A stretch of 64,000 nt of DNA from Geomonas propionica. GTDB lineage: Bacteria; Desulfobacterota; Desulfuromonadia; Geobacterales; Geobacteraceae. Shown here in pieces: positions 19,669 through 27,827 of this stretch. Made by a program: the position numbers and the translations under genes. Where the stretch lies: the NCBI RefSeq assembly GCF_016458235.1, contig NZ_JAEMHK010000013.1, forward strand, positions 1 through 64,000. The letters run 5' to 3'. The first letter of the stretch is position 1. The number at the start of each line of letters is the position of its first letter. A model generated the notes under the pieces. The model ran no database searches. It was not told the DNA's origin and saw only the letters and a list, made by a program, of their open reading frames with translations.

Positions 19669-20097
19669 CTAGCGCTGGCAGGCCTGTTGGAGGACGAGCC
19701 CCATGCGCGTGTCGGGTGGCAGGTATTGCCACTGCGTGGCGGCGGCCAGATCGCTGGTTTTGAGGATGTTGCCGTTTTTATCCAGGTGGCTCGACGCGAG
19801 CAGGTGCCCCTCCCGCTCCTCGCAGTTGATCTCGTAGCTGTAGAGGGTTTCGTGCAGCATGGCCGGTTGCGGCAGCCCTTGCAGCATCTTGAGGGCTTCC
19901 TTCTTCCCCACTTCGCTGTAGACTACCCGCGTCTTGACCTGGAGCACTCCTTCCCGCACGATGTTGCTGCCGCTTCTGTCGTAGAAAAAGCTGGAGTCGC
20001 TGTTCTCGTCCAGGAGAAACCAGTCCGGCGCCGCGCACCAGGCCGCGGTCGAGAACAGGCACGCCGCGCACAACGTGGCAAGAAAGAACTTCCGCAT
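19669..20097 (-). CDS. Secreted protein resembling surface-adhesin protein E family
   Basis: This is a 142-aa protein with a signal peptide (MRKFFLATLCAACLFSTAAW, cleavage near CAA). The mature domain (DWFLLDENSDSSFFYDRSGS ... VKTRVVYSEVGKKEAL ... YSYEINCEEREGHLLASSHL) has the layout of the small beta domain first described in Haemophilus protein E. It is common as a generic periplasmic domain in Deltaproteobacteria, so adhesion need not be its job. It is downstream partner of the 149-aa gene (5-bp gap). Confidence 0.75.
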   Translation of the reverse strand: MRKFFLATLCAACLFSTAAWCAAPDWFLLDENSDSSFFYDRSGSNIVREGVLQVKTRVVYSEVGKKEALKMLQGLPQPAMLHETLYSYEINCEEREGHLLASSHLDKNGNILKTSDLAAATQWQYLPPDTRMGLVLQQACQR

Positions 20098-20102
20098 CGC
20101 CC

Positions 20103-20552
20103 TTACCCCCTCGAGTCCGATTCCTCCGCCCGCATCTTTACCTTCTGCATCTCCGTCTCCAGGTCGGTGAGGATCTCCTCTTCCCCCCGGACCCCCCCCT
20201 GGACCTTCAGGGACTTGCGCAGCAGGTCCAGGTCGTACTCGAGGTAGAGCGGGGCCACCGGGCTCTGCCGCGCCGACTTCACGATCTTTCTCACGATAAA
20301 GCCGGTGAACTGCGGGTGTTCCACCAGTTCATGGCGCAGTTCCCCGTCGTAAGGGCGCACCAGCACCCGCTCTTTGACCTCTTCGCCGTGCAGCGTCATC
20401 TCGGAGATGAAGACGTCAGGGCTTTCCTCGGTGACCCGGGCCTCCGCCACCCCCTGCATGTAGCGCTCCGGGTGCTGCAACCGGTCCATAAGCATATTCC
20501 ACAGAGTCTTGTGCTCGCAATGTACCACCACCTGCAGTGTGCGGACCAGCAT
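20103..20552 (-). CDS. Protein of unknown function, possibly SRPBCC/START-like fold
   Basis: This 149-aa soluble protein has a pattern reminiscent of the DUF1857/AtaL branch of the SRPBCC fold (hydrophobic pocket proteins): TLWNMLMDRLQHPERYMQG, then VTEESPDVFISEMTLHGEEVKERV, then a C-terminal helix. The similarity is weak by eye and no catalytic residues can be named. It is first in a two-gene operon with the adhesin-E-like gene. The SD GGAGG stands 4 bases before the ATG. Confidence 0.65.
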   Translation of the reverse strand: MLVRTLQVVVHCEHKTLWNMLMDRLQHPERYMQGVAEARVTEESPDVFISEMTLHGEEVKERVLVRPYDGELRHELVEHPQFTGFIVRKIVKSARQSPVAPLYLEYDLDLLRKSLKVQGGVRGEEEILTDLETEMQKVKMRAEESDSRG

Positions 20553-20678
20553 GGGAGCCTCCTGTTATTCGTCGCGCTGCTGCCGGGGGATCGGCCGACG
20601 TAATTATAAAACGCTCTCTTGTATGGTCAAGCGGCGCCTCCCGGGTAAAGTCCCATAAATTGTATGTGTTGCGGGAAA

Positions 20679-20706
20679 TTGACAGATGACCTGCCCGGAC
20701 TACAAT
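20679..20706 (+). promoter_or_regulatory. Predicted sigma70 promoter of the 171-aa protein gene
   Basis: Perfect TTGACA (20679-20684), 16-bp spacer, TACAAT (20701-20706). It excludes an in-frame ATG at 20705, which is inside the -10 box, and supports the start at 20768. Confidence 0.7.
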
Positions 20707-20767
20707 GGGGGAATTGTCCGGACCACTGGAAAAATCAAACGACGATGCAGGCGCGAAGGAGGCTGTC

Positions 20768-21283
20768 ATGTCCACGGAAGACGGCTTGCGGTCCTTGGTG
20801 GCACAACACCCGGTCCTTACGGCCATGGCGGCCGGCTTGATCGCCGGTGCGGTGGCGGCCGGCAGCGACAAGGTACTGGACCGGCTGGTGAGCACAAAGC
20901 AGAAGAGGCGTGATCGGCGGGTGCGCGAGGCGCCGGCCCACCAGATGGCCGGGCCCTACCTCGCCTCGAAACTGCTTGGCCGCAGGCTGAGCGCCGTGGA
21001 GAAGAAACGCGCCAGTGCCGGTTTCAGTATTCTCTACGGCCTGGGCTGGGGCATTATCCACGGCAGGCTCGCGGCGAAGTTCCCGCGCCTCACCCGCTGG
21101 GGCGGGCTTCCCTTCGCCGTCCCCTTCTTCTGTGCCTGCGACGGAGTGATAGCGCCGCTGCTCGGGGTGTCGCCGACTCTGCGTCACATTCCCTGGCAGC
21201 CGAGCGCGAAGGAGTTGGGAAATCATGTCGCCTGGACCGCCGCTGCCGAACTGGTACACCGGGTGGCAGGGGAGCGGTCATGA
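20768..21283 (+). CDS. Small membrane-associated protein, YagU/DUF1440-like
   Basis: This is a 171-aa protein. A hydrophobic Gly/Ala helix near the start (VLTAMAAGLIAGAVAAGSDKVLD) is followed by a basic stretch, then two more hydrophobic segments (ASAGFSILYGLGWGIIHG and LPFAVPFFCACDGVIAPLLG). The order (membrane helix, KLL..L...E....G..FHY/LYG..WG..YG) is that of the YagU/DUF1440 inner-membrane family. No function is assured. The ATG at 20768 has SD AAGGAGG. It is likely co-transcribed with the hydroxylase gene 50 bp downstream. Confidence 0.75.
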   Translation: MSTEDGLRSLVAQHPVLTAMAAGLIAGAVAAGSDKVLDRLVSTKQKRRDRRVREAPAHQMAGPYLASKLLGRRLSAVEKKRASAGFSILYGLGWGIIHGRLAAKFPRLTRWGGLPFAVPFFCACDGVIAPLLGVSPTLRHIPWQPSAKELGNHVAWTAAAELVHRVAGERS

Positions 21284-21333
21284 GGTCTGTCACTGCAGGG
21301 TTGTCGCACCAAGCGGCGCAAGGGGAGTAAGAT

Positions 21334-22203
21334 ATGTCGGGTCGAAGGGATCGATTGAAGGGGGAGCTCCCCAAGTGGCTGAACGGGATGCTGATCTTCG
21401 GCACCGTCGCCGTGGTTACCGCCATGGAACTCAGGCGTCCGCTCAGGAAAGACCGGGATGACAAGCTGCGGCGCAACGCCCGCAACGCCGCCTTCTCGGT
21501 CCTGGCCGCAGCCACCGTGGGGCTCGCCGAGAAGCCGGTGGTGGGACCGCTGGCCCTGCGGGTGCAGTCAAAGCGCCTGGGGCTTTTAAAGCTCCTCGGT
21601 CTTCCTGCGTGGGCGGAGGTGGTGCTTTCCGTCCTGCTCCTCGACTACACGCTCTTTGTATGGCACGTGCTGACCCACAAGGTCCCCTTGCTCTGGCGCT
21701 TCCACAGGCCGCACCACGTCGATCTCGATCTCGATGCCAGCACCGCGCTCCGCTTCCATTTCGGTGAGTTGCTCCTTTCGGTCCCCTGGCGTGCGGCGCA
21801 GGTCCGCCTGATCGGCGTCTCCCCCTTCGCCCTCGCTCTGTGGCAGACCCTTACTCTCATGGAGATCCTGTTCCATCACTCGAATCTGAGGCTCCCCCAT
21901 CGGGTCGAGAGGCGCTTGTGTCGCGTCATCGTCACTCCGCGCATGCACGGAATCCACCATTCGGTGGTGAGGGAGGAGAGGGATTCCAACTGGTCTACCA
22001 TCTTTGCCTGGCCCGATTACCTGCACGGCACCATTCGCCTCAACGTGCTACAGGACTCGGTGGACATCGGGGTGGCCGGCTGCCAGGACCCGCAGCAGCT
22101 GACCTTCTCCAGGGTGTTGGCAATGCCCTTCACCCCGCAGACGGAAGTGGAAGGTCCCAAACGCGAACCGCTGCCGGTGCCGACGACAGTGCTGGCAGTC
22201 TGA
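21334..22203 (+). CDS. Fatty acid hydroxylase / sterol desaturase family membrane di-iron enzyme
   Basis: This is a 289-aa integral membrane protein with three to four TM segments. The histidine clusters of membrane di-iron hydroxylases are HVLTHK, HRPHHVD, HHSNLRLP and HGIHHSVVRE. Such enzymes hydroxylate or desaturate lipids. The exact substrate (fatty acyl, sterol, carotenoid or hopanoid) cannot be told. The reading frame ends before a strong terminator at 22222-22261. Confidence 0.88.
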   Translation: MSGRRDRLKGELPKWLNGMLIFGTVAVVTAMELRRPLRKDRDDKLRRNARNAAFSVLAAATVGLAEKPVVGPLALRVQSKRLGLLKLLGLPAWAEVVLSVLLLDYTLFVWHVLTHKVPLLWRFHRPHHVDLDLDASTALRFHFGELLLSVPWRAAQVRLIGVSPFALALWQTLTLMEILFHHSNLRLPHRVERRLCRVIVTPRMHGIHHSVVREERDSNWSTIFAWPDYLHGTIRLNVLQDSVDIGVAGCQDPQQLTFSRVLAMPFTPQTEVEGPKREPLPVPTTVLAV

Positions 22204-22221
22204 CCTACTGTCTGCCGAATG

Positions 22222-22261
22222 AAAGAGACCCATCCGAAATATCCGATGGGTCTCTTTTTTT
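22222..22261 (+). terminator. Rho-independent terminator after the hydroxylase gene
   Basis: A 13-bp stem (AAAGAGACCCATC, matched by GATGGGTCTCTTT) with a 10-base loop is followed by seven or more T. Confidence 0.9.
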
Positions 22262-22287
22262 GTCCGGCACCGAGCTTTGCGGCAGAT

Positions 22288-22473
22288 TCAGGCCAGCGGC
22301 CCCCGGGGCGGGTCTTTGGGCCGGGTCTTAACCACGCCGCTCAGGATGGCGATGCCGAGCAGGATGATGGCAACGATGGCGATCTTGAACATGGCCACAC
22401 CTGCCGCGACCAGAGCCCAGGCGACGCCGGCGATAATCAGAATGAACCCGACGATGTAGAGTGCGAACGACAT
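22288..22473 (-). CDS. Small two-helix membrane protein
   Basis: This 61-aa protein is almost wholly two TM helices (LYIVGFILIIAGVAWALVAAG and FKIAIVAIILLGIAILSGVV) with a basic, Pro-rich tail (KTRPKDPPRGPLA). The SD AAGGAGG before the ATG is strong. It resembles the short conserved inner-membrane proteins that occur singly in Deltaproteobacteria. Its function is unknown. Confidence 0.7.
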   Translation of the reverse strand: MSFALYIVGFILIIAGVAWALVAAGVAMFKIAIVAIILLGIAILSGVVKTRPKDPPRGPLA

Positions 22474-22609
22474 GGGATCCTCCTTGTGCCAGGTTGGGGT
22501 GGGTGGTGATTGGTTGGTGGTTGCTAATTTTTGACAGAGTAAATGCTAACGGGAGGCCTTCAGTTGTCAATGGCGGGGGAACGGCGAGGTGCGCGGACGG
22601 GTGGGGAGC

Positions 22610-23122
22610 TCAGGCTTCCTGGTACAGCGGGCCGAAGGCGTCGAGGTGGGTCAGGTACAGCCTCATGTCGAACTCGAGCTGGTGGTAGCCAGGCTCCATG
22701 TACTCGCAGAGCTGGTAGAAGGCCTTGTTGTGCTCCTTCTCCTTGAGGTGGGCCAGTTCGTGCACCACGATCATGCGCAGGAACTCGACGGGGGCGGTCT
22801 TGAATACCGTGGCGATGCGGATCTCGTGCTTGGCGGTGAGCTTGGCGCCCTGGACACGGGACACGAAGGAGTGCAGGCCGAGGGCGTGGTTGATCACGCT
22901 GATCTTCGGGTCGTAGCTCACCTTGCTGAGTGGCTGCGACTTGCGCAGGAATTCGTTCTTCAGGTTGACGGTGAAGTCGTAGAGCGCGCGGTCGGTCCTG
23001 ACCTGGTGCGGGGTGGGGTACTTGGTCAGCAAAACGCCCCCCAGCTCGTTGTTCGCCAGGAGGCGCTCCACCTTGGAGGTGACTTGTTCGGAGTATCCTG
23101 CCAGGTATTTCAATCCGCGCAT
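22610..23122 (-). CDS. YgjP-like zinc metallopeptidase-domain protein
   Basis: The protein is about 170 aa with the zincin motif HELAHLKEKEHNKAFY near residues 125-140. The pattern HELAHL plus a downstream His is that of the YgjP/WLM (DUF45) family. The family also conserves a final Tyr-rich helix, seen as LCEYMEPGYHQLEFDMRLY. The enzyme is probably cytosolic; substrates are unknown for the family. I chose ATG 23122. An in-frame GTG at 23170 would add 16 residues without a better ribosome-binding site. Confidence 0.85.
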   Translation of the reverse strand: MRGLKYLAGYSEQVTSKVERLLANNELGGVLLTKYPTPHQVRTDRALYDFTVNLKNEFLRKSQPLSKVSYDPKISVINHALGLHSFVSRVQGAKLTAKHEIRIATVFKTAPVEFLRMIVVHELAHLKEKEHNKAFYQLCEYMEPGYHQLEFDMRLYLTHLDAFGPLYQEA

Positions 23123-23197
23123 TTCATTGTTCCCGAAGCGATGTGGTACGATCAGCGGCGAAAGTAGCACATTGCCCGGTGAAGTGCAAACCCGAGG

Positions 23198-24502
23198 TCA
23201 CAGCCGCAGGGGCAGCCGGCTGGAGCGCTCGGCGATCCTCTGCATCATCCCCCCCAGGTAGCGGGAGCCGAGCTCACTGGCGGCCAGCTTCTGTTTCACC
23301 GCCGGGAGCCTGAGGATGGCCCCGATCAGGGCCGCCATGGCGCGGTGGTTGAACATGGCCCGGTTGTCCCAGATGAGGTGCTGCAGTTTGCCGCGCTCCA
23401 GGGCCATCAGCACCAGCCGGTGCGCGTTGTCCACCGGGGTCACCACTCTTTCGGCCTTGGGGATGAGAACCAGGGAGTTGGTGCGGCACACCCTCACGCA
23501 GACGCCGCAGCCGAGGCAACGCTCCTGGTCCTGCACGCATCTGCGCTGCCAGGGGTGCTGCGGGTCGTTTGCCGACACCAGCCGCATGGCTTCAGCCGGG
23601 CAGGCGTCAACGCAGCGGCCGCAACCGCTGCAGCGTTGCGGTGTTAATTCCGCGAGGTAGTTGGTGCTGCAGACCAGTTGGAGGTTGCAGAACTTGCGGG
23701 CCCGGATCAGGGTTTCGCAGCAGCAGCTGCAGCAGTTGCAGATGGAGCTGACGCCGAACTGCGCGTTGTCTGCCACCTGGATCAGGTTCTGCTCCCTACT
23801 CTGCTGCAGGAGCTCCAGGCACTGCTCGGGGCCTATCTCCCGCGCATGTCCGTGTCGGATCAAAGAGTCGGCCCGGTCGTCAAAGACCATGCAGGTCTCC
23901 AGGGGAGCGGAGCATGCCCTGCCGACGTGCCTCATCTTGTGGCGGCAGCTGCAGGTGCCGATGCCGATGCGTTTGGCACCCTGGACCACTTCGCTCGCCC
24001 GCTCATAGTTGAATAGCCGCGCCAGGTTGGAGGAGGGGACCTGCTCCTCGTCCACCATGATCCTGGTGCTTGGGGTGCTGCCGGTGTAAAGGTCGCGGAT
24101 AAACTCCTCTTCCTGGCTCAGATACTGGTTGAGCAGCCGGCTGAGGGCGGGCTGGTCCACGTCCTTTCTGACCCGCATCAGCACGAAATCGAGAAATCCC
24201 GCCATGGGAGGCGGCAGGATGTAAAGCTTTTCCCCTTCCTGCTCCGTGTCCAGCAGCAAGCCCCGCTCGGCCAGCCCTTCCAGGGTGCGGTAGGCCTCGA
24301 CTTCCCGCACACCCCAGACGTGGGCCGCTCGTGCCGCCGAGAAGGGGTGCATGGGGAGTTGCCCCACGAGCTTGGCCTCCTGTTCGGTGAATAGCAGGGC
24401 GAGTATCTTGGCGAACAATTCTGAGGGGGGAGCGCCCTCGGGGAATCTTTCCAGGCGCTCCATCAACGAGCTGTATCCGTTGTGGCTTTGGAGATGCGGC
24501 AT
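23198..24502 (-). CDS. Iron-sulfur protein with winged-helix-like N-terminus and two 4Fe-4S clusters
   Basis: This is a 434-aa cytoplasmic protein. Residues about 20-95 look like a winged-helix domain (LLFTEQEAKLVGQLP ... REVEAYRTLEGLAERGLLL). The middle is Cys-rich (CSCRHKM, then CNCCSCCC), a pattern that could bind another metal centre. Two ferredoxin-type motifs follow, CSGCGRCVDACP and CLGCGVCVRVCR. The C-terminus is helical. Family relatives in anaerobes are annotated only as 4Fe-4S proteins. It could be a redox-sensing regulator or an electron carrier. ATG 24502 has the SD GGAGAG; a longer form from 24532 is less likely. It is divergent from bioF. Confidence 0.85.
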   Translation of the reverse strand: MPHLQSHNGYSSLMERLERFPEGAPPSELFAKILALLFTEQEAKLVGQLPMHPFSAARAAHVWGVREVEAYRTLEGLAERGLLLDTEQEGEKLYILPPPMAGFLDFVLMRVRKDVDQPALSRLLNQYLSQEEEFIRDLYTGSTPSTRIMVDEEQVPSSNLARLFNYERASEVVQGAKRIGIGTCSCRHKMRHVGRACSAPLETCMVFDDRADSLIRHGHAREIGPEQCLELLQQSREQNLIQVADNAQFGVSSICNCCSCCCETLIRARKFCNLQLVCSTNYLAELTPQRCSGCGRCVDACPAEAMRLVSANDPQHPWQRRCVQDQERCLGCGVCVRVCRTNSLVLIPKAERVVTPVDNAHRLVLMALERGKLQHLIWDNRAMFNHRAMAALIGAILRLPAVKQKLAASELGSRYLGGMMQRIAERSSRLPLRL

Positions 24503-24680
24503 GGCGGCTCTCCTGATGGTTCTGCGGGGCAAGTAGCAAGATGGGACAGTGGTTGGATTAAAAAAACTTTAAGAGTATATCCCGGTTCGAAGGGGGCGCA
24601 ATTCCGCCTAAAGTCGCGCCCAGACCGGCCTGCTGCTCCTTTCCGCTGTCAATTCAGGTGCATATGTCTAGCTATATGTA

Positions 24681-24714
24681 TTCGTCAACCATCGTCGGTT
24701 GTCAGGTTGACGAA
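24681..24714. promoter_or_regulatory. BirA-type biotin operator
   Basis: Perfect 10-bp arms TTCGTCAACC and GGTTGACGAA are separated by 14 bp. The arm geometry and the GTCAACC/GGTTGAC core match the bacterial BirA box (consensus TTGTTAACC-N14-16-GGTTAACAA). The right arm contains the bioF -35 box, so BirA-biotinyl-AMP binding would block transcription. Confidence 0.8.
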
Positions 24715-24735
24715 CCGGAGCGCCTGTGTTAATAA
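24707..24735 (+). promoter_or_regulatory. Predicted sigma70 promoter of the bioF-bioH-bioC operon
   Basis: TTGACG (24707-24712), ideal 17-bp spacer, TAATAA (24730-24735). The leader to the GTG start is about 33 bases. Otherwise the 272-bp gap 24503-24774 shows only the operator. Confidence 0.7.
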
Positions 24736-24774
24736 CAAGGCTCTACTTTCACCCCGGCATGGAAAGGAGAAGCT

Positions 24775-25944
24775 GTGCAGACATTCGCAGAAGAACTGGA
24801 CCAGTTGCGTTCCCAAGGGCTGTACCGCAGCATGCGGGTAATAAAAGGGGCGCAGGGGAGCCACGTCGACTTGGACGGCAAACGGGTGCTCCTGCTTTGT
24901 TCCAACAACTATCTCGGGCTGGCCGACCATGCCGCGCTGCGCAGGGCGGCGGTCTTCGGTGCGGCTTTGGGGACAGGAAGCGGCGCCTCCCGCCTGGTTT
25001 CCGGCACCATGGAACTGCACATGGAACTGGAGGAGCGTATCGCCCGGTTCAAGCGAACCGAAAAAGCGCTGGTGTTCAACTCCGGCTATGCCGCCAACAC
25101 CGGAATCATCTCCGCCCTGGTCGGCCGTGGCGACGACATCTTCTCGGACAAGTTGAACCATGCCAGCATCGTCGACGGCGCACTCTTGTCGCGGGCGAAT
25201 TTTCACCGTTTCCCGCACCGGGACATGGCGGCCCTGGAGCGGCTGCTTCAGGAAAAGGCGGGCACCGGTCGGCGCCTGATCGTCACCGACGGCGTCTTCA
25301 GTATGGACGGCGACATCGCTCCCCTGCAGCGGATGGTGCAGCTCGCCCGGCAGCACGATGCCCTGCTCATGGTCGACGATGCCCACGGCACCGGCGTTCT
25401 CGGTGCGACCGGACGCGGCACGGCCGAACTCCTCGGGGTTATGGACGGCGTCGACATCCACATGGGGACGCTGGGCAAGGGGCTCGGGAGCTTCGGCGCC
25501 TATGCGGCCGCGTCAGCAGAGATCTGCGAGTACCTGGTGAACAAGGCGCGCAGTTTCATCTTTTCCACCTCGCTGCCTCCGGCGGTCCTGGCTCCGTCCG
25601 TCGCGGCGCTGGACCTGGTCGATTCCCGTGAGGGCAAGGAGCTGCGGGACCGGCTGGCGGCGAACGTGGCACTGTTCAAGGGCAAGTTGGCCGCTGCTGG
25701 CTTCGATACCATGGGGAGCGAGACCCAGATCGTCCCGATCTTCGTTGGGCCGGCCGAGGCGACCATGCAGTTCAGCCGGGAGCTTTTGGAAGAGGGGATC
25801 TTTGTGCAGGGGATCAGGCCGCCCACTGTTCCGGCCGGGAGCTGCCGCCTGCGCTGCACCATCATGGCAACGCACGAACCCGCCGATCTCGAAGCCGCGG
25901 CCGACACCATCGCGCGGGTTGGGAAAAAGCTTGGGGTAGTTTAA
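24775..25944 (+). CDS. bioF: 8-amino-7-oxononanoate synthase
   Basis: BioF joins pimeloyl-ACP/CoA and alanine in the first committed ring-forming step of biotin synthesis and uses PLP. The 389-aa length is normal for the alpha-oxoamine synthase family. Visible signatures are [23 protein letters not shown] (substrate loop), [10 protein letters not shown] and the PLP lysine in [12 protein letters not shown] related 2-amino-3-ketobutyrate ligase would look alike, but the biotin operator upstream and bioH/bioC downstream settle the assignment. It starts at GTG 24775 after SD AAAGGAG. Confidence 0.95.
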   Translation: MQTFAEELDQLRSQGLYRSMRVIKGAQGSHVDLDGKRVLLLCSNNYLGLADHAALRRAAVFGAALGTGSGASRLVSGTMELHMELEERIARFKRTEKALVFNSGYAANTGIISALVGRGDDIFSDKLNHASIVDGALLSRANFHRFPHRDMAALERLLQEKAGTGRRLIVTDGVFSMDGDIAPLQRMVQLARQHDALLMVDDAHGTGVLGATGRGTAELLGVMDGVDIHMGTLGKGLGSFGAYAAASAEICEYLVNKARSFIFSTSLPPAVLAPSVAALDLVDSREGKELRDRLAANVALFKGKLAAAGFDTMGSETQIVPIFVGPAEATMQFSRELLEEGIFVQGIRPPTVPAGSCRLRCTIMATHEPADLEAAADTIARVGKKLGVV

Positions 25945-25956
25945 AGATTCAAAGCT

Positions 25957-26087
25957 GTTACGCGAAGAGCGCAGAGTAGTCGCAAAGAGCGCGAAGAAGA
26001 ACAAACCACTGGAAAACTTGGTCTCGGTTTAACCCGCATCAGGAATTCATCGCGTGCTTCGCGCATGCTTCGTGTTCTTTGCGTAAC
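25957..26087. repeat. Imperfect inverted-repeat element between bioF and bioH
   Basis: The ends GTTACGCGAAGAGC and GTTCTTTGCGTAAC are imperfect inverted repeats. Inside, related GCGAAG/GCAAAG units recur on both sides of a 50-bp centre. Short elements of this composition recur between genes in this window in different sequence versions. Confidence 0.55.
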
Positions 26088-26123
26088 TACTTTTCATGGT
26101 TTGTAGAAAGGACCAACACTCTG

Positions 26124-26903
26124 ATGACCCTTCATTTTCAGGAGACAGGAGCTGGACGACCGGTTGTTTTTGTCCACGGCTGGGCCATGTCCGGCAGGGC
26201 CTGGCGTTTCCAGCAGGAGTTGCAGGACGCGGCACGGCTCATCTTTGTGGACCTGCGCGGCCACGGCCATTCCGCACCGGCCTCGTCCTACACCATCGAT
26301 GACTACGCTTCTGACCTGGCCGCTCTCTTTGAGGAACTGGCCTTGCAAGACGCGGTTCTCGTGGGGTGGTCGATGGGGGTACAGGTCGTGCTGCAGGCTT
26401 TCCCGGCGCTGCGCTCCCGCCTGGCCGGCATGGTGCTGGTGGGGGGCAACGCCAGGTACGCGAGCTCGGACGACTACCCGCACGGCAAGGCGCCGGTCGA
26501 GGTGAAGGGGATGGGGCTGCGCCTGCGGCGCGACCACCAAAAGACCATGGGCGATTTCTTCAAGGGGATGTTCGCGGAGGGGGAACTGGACCATGATCTC
26601 TACCAGCGCATCGTGCACGAGATTGTGCTGGGGGGGCGCTCTGCCGACCACGAGGCGGTGATGCAATCGCTGAACATCCTTTCCACCGCCGACCTGCGGG
26701 AAGGACTGCCGCAGGTGGACCGGCCGGTGCTGGTCATTCACGGTGAACAGGATACGGTCTGCCCCGTCGCTGCCTCTGAATATCTGGCGCAGCACCTCCC
26801 GATGGCGCGGCTGGAGAAATTCCAGGGGTGCGGGCACGCGCCTTTCATGACCAGACCCGAGCGGTTCAACGTGGTGCTTCGCGATTTCATCGCAGCGCTC
26901 TAG
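26124..26903 (+). CDS. bioH: Pimeloyl-ACP methyl ester esterase-type alpha/beta hydrolase
   Basis: BioH removes the methyl group that BioC adds, which frees pimeloyl-ACP for BioF. The 259-aa alpha/beta hydrolase has the oxyanion segment VHGWAMSGRAW, nucleophile elbow GWSMG, Asp in HGEQDTVCP and His in GCGHAPF. It stands between bioF and bioC with the same orientation, which supports the role. The sequence alone would also allow another small esterase. ATG 26124 fits the family N-terminus; an earlier ATG at 26079 lies in the repeat element and adds a non-family leader. Confidence 0.87.
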   Translation: MTLHFQETGAGRPVVFVHGWAMSGRAWRFQQELQDAARLIFVDLRGHGHSAPASSYTIDDYASDLAALFEELALQDAVLVGWSMGVQVVLQAFPALRSRLAGMVLVGGNARYASSDDYPHGKAPVEVKGMGLRLRRDHQKTMGDFFKGMFAEGELDHDLYQRIVHEIVLGGRSADHEAVMQSLNILSTADLREGLPQVDRPVLVIHGEQDTVCPVAASEYLAQHLPMARLEKFQGCGHAPFMTRPERFNVVLRDFIAAL

Positions 26904-26924
26904 TTTTTAATTCAGAAGGTATCG

Positions 26925-27743
26925 ATGGCGGCAGAGATAAACAGAGACAAGGTGCGCGAGTCGTTCCACCGGCAGGCGATCGATTATGACCGGCACGCGG
27001 TGGTGCAGGGGCGCGTGGTGGACAAGGTGCTCGGCCTGCTGCAGGCGGAGCGGGTGGCGCCGGCGTCCCTGCTCGACATCGGCGCCGGGACCGGCAGGCT
27101 GTTGGCGCGTTTGACCGAGCTCTACCCGGAGATGGAGGCCGTCGGGGTGGATCTCGCGCCGGGCATGTGCGAGGCCGCCGCCAGCGCGCTGGCCGGCAGA
27201 CGGGTGCGCATGCTGAACGCGGACGCCGAGTCGCTGCCGTTCGACGCCGAGAGCTTCGACGTCGTTGTTTCCACCTCGACCTATCAATGGCTGGCGACCT
27301 TGGACCAGGCTTTCGCCGAGGCGCGGCGCGTGCTGAAGCCGGGCGGGGTGTTCTGCTTCGCCCTTTTCGGGGAGCGCACCCTGTTCGAGTTGCGCGAGTC
27401 GTACCGGGCGGTGCTCGATGGGGGCGCCGACCGCACCCACAGCTTTTTCGCCAATGACGAGGTGTTAGCCGCGCTGGAGCGGGCGGGCTTCGAGGCAGCT
27501 CGGGTCGGCTCGGAGCTGGAGGTGGAAATGCACCCGGACGTGCCGGAACTGCTCCGCTCGCTGAAGAAGATCGGGGCGGGGAGCACGGCGCCGGCCAGCG
27601 GCAGGGGACTGTCGGAGCGGCGGGTGATGTTGGAGATGATGGCGAGCTACCGCAAGCGCTTCGGCAGGGAGGACGGCGTGCCGGCGACCTACGAGGTGGT
27701 GTACGGGGTGGCTAGGAAGGGTGGGGGCGAGGTGGGCGAATAA
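26925..27743 (+). CDS. bioC: Malonyl-[ACP] O-methyltransferase
   Basis: BioC methylates the free carboxyl of malonyl-ACP so that fatty-acid synthesis can build the pimeloyl chain. The 272-aa class I SAM methyltransferase has the family start SFHRQAIDYDRHAVVQGRVV, motif I LLDIGAGTGRLLARL, and the acidic motif VGVDLAPGM. It is last gene of the biotin operon, 21 bp after bioH. Its last codons and stop lie inside a 20-bp dispersed palindrome (27734-27753), so the C-terminus may have been altered by insertion of that repeat. Confidence 0.94.
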   Translation: MAAEINRDKVRESFHRQAIDYDRHAVVQGRVVDKVLGLLQAERVAPASLLDIGAGTGRLLARLTELYPEMEAVGVDLAPGMCEAAASALAGRRVRMLNADAESLPFDAESFDVVVSTSTYQWLATLDQAFAEARRVLKPGGVFCFALFGERTLFELRESYRAVLDGGADRTHSFFANDEVLAALERAGFEAARVGSELEVEMHPDVPELLRSLKKIGAGSTAPASGRGLSERRVMLEMMASYRKRFGREDGVPATYEVVYGVARKGGGEVGE

Positions 27744-27753
27744 TTATTCGCCC
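27734..27753. repeat. Perfect 20-bp palindrome at the bioC stop codon
   Basis: GGGCGAATAA and its exact complement TTATTCGCCC abut with no spacer, followed by CCTACAG. GTAGGGGCGAAT-type palindromes like this are, as I recall, dispersed in many bacterial genomes. Here it supplies the TAA stop of bioC. Confidence 0.6.
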
Positions 27754-27774
27754 CTACAGGAGCGCATAAACAGG

Positions 27775-27808
27775 AAGGGGGCGGCCGATTTTCGGCCGCC
27801 CCCTTTTT
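27775..27808 (+). terminator. Rho-independent terminator of the biotin operon
   Basis: A 14-bp stem (AAGGGGGCGGCCGA / TCGGCCGCCCCCTT) with a 3-base loop is followed by TTTTT. It lies in the convergent gap with ettA. Confidence 0.9.
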
Positions 27809-27827
27809 ACTTTCCCGCCTCCGCCGT

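Noticed and set aside
20705-20767. Upstream ATG at 20705 for the 171-aa protein
   Set aside because: It lies inside the predicted -10 box TACAAT. The ATG at 20768 has a strong SD and begins the conserved part.
24580-24600. CCCGGTTCGAAGGGGG, resembling a tRNA T-arm
   Set aside because: The arms do not pair correctly and no acceptor, D or anticodon stems can be drawn around it.
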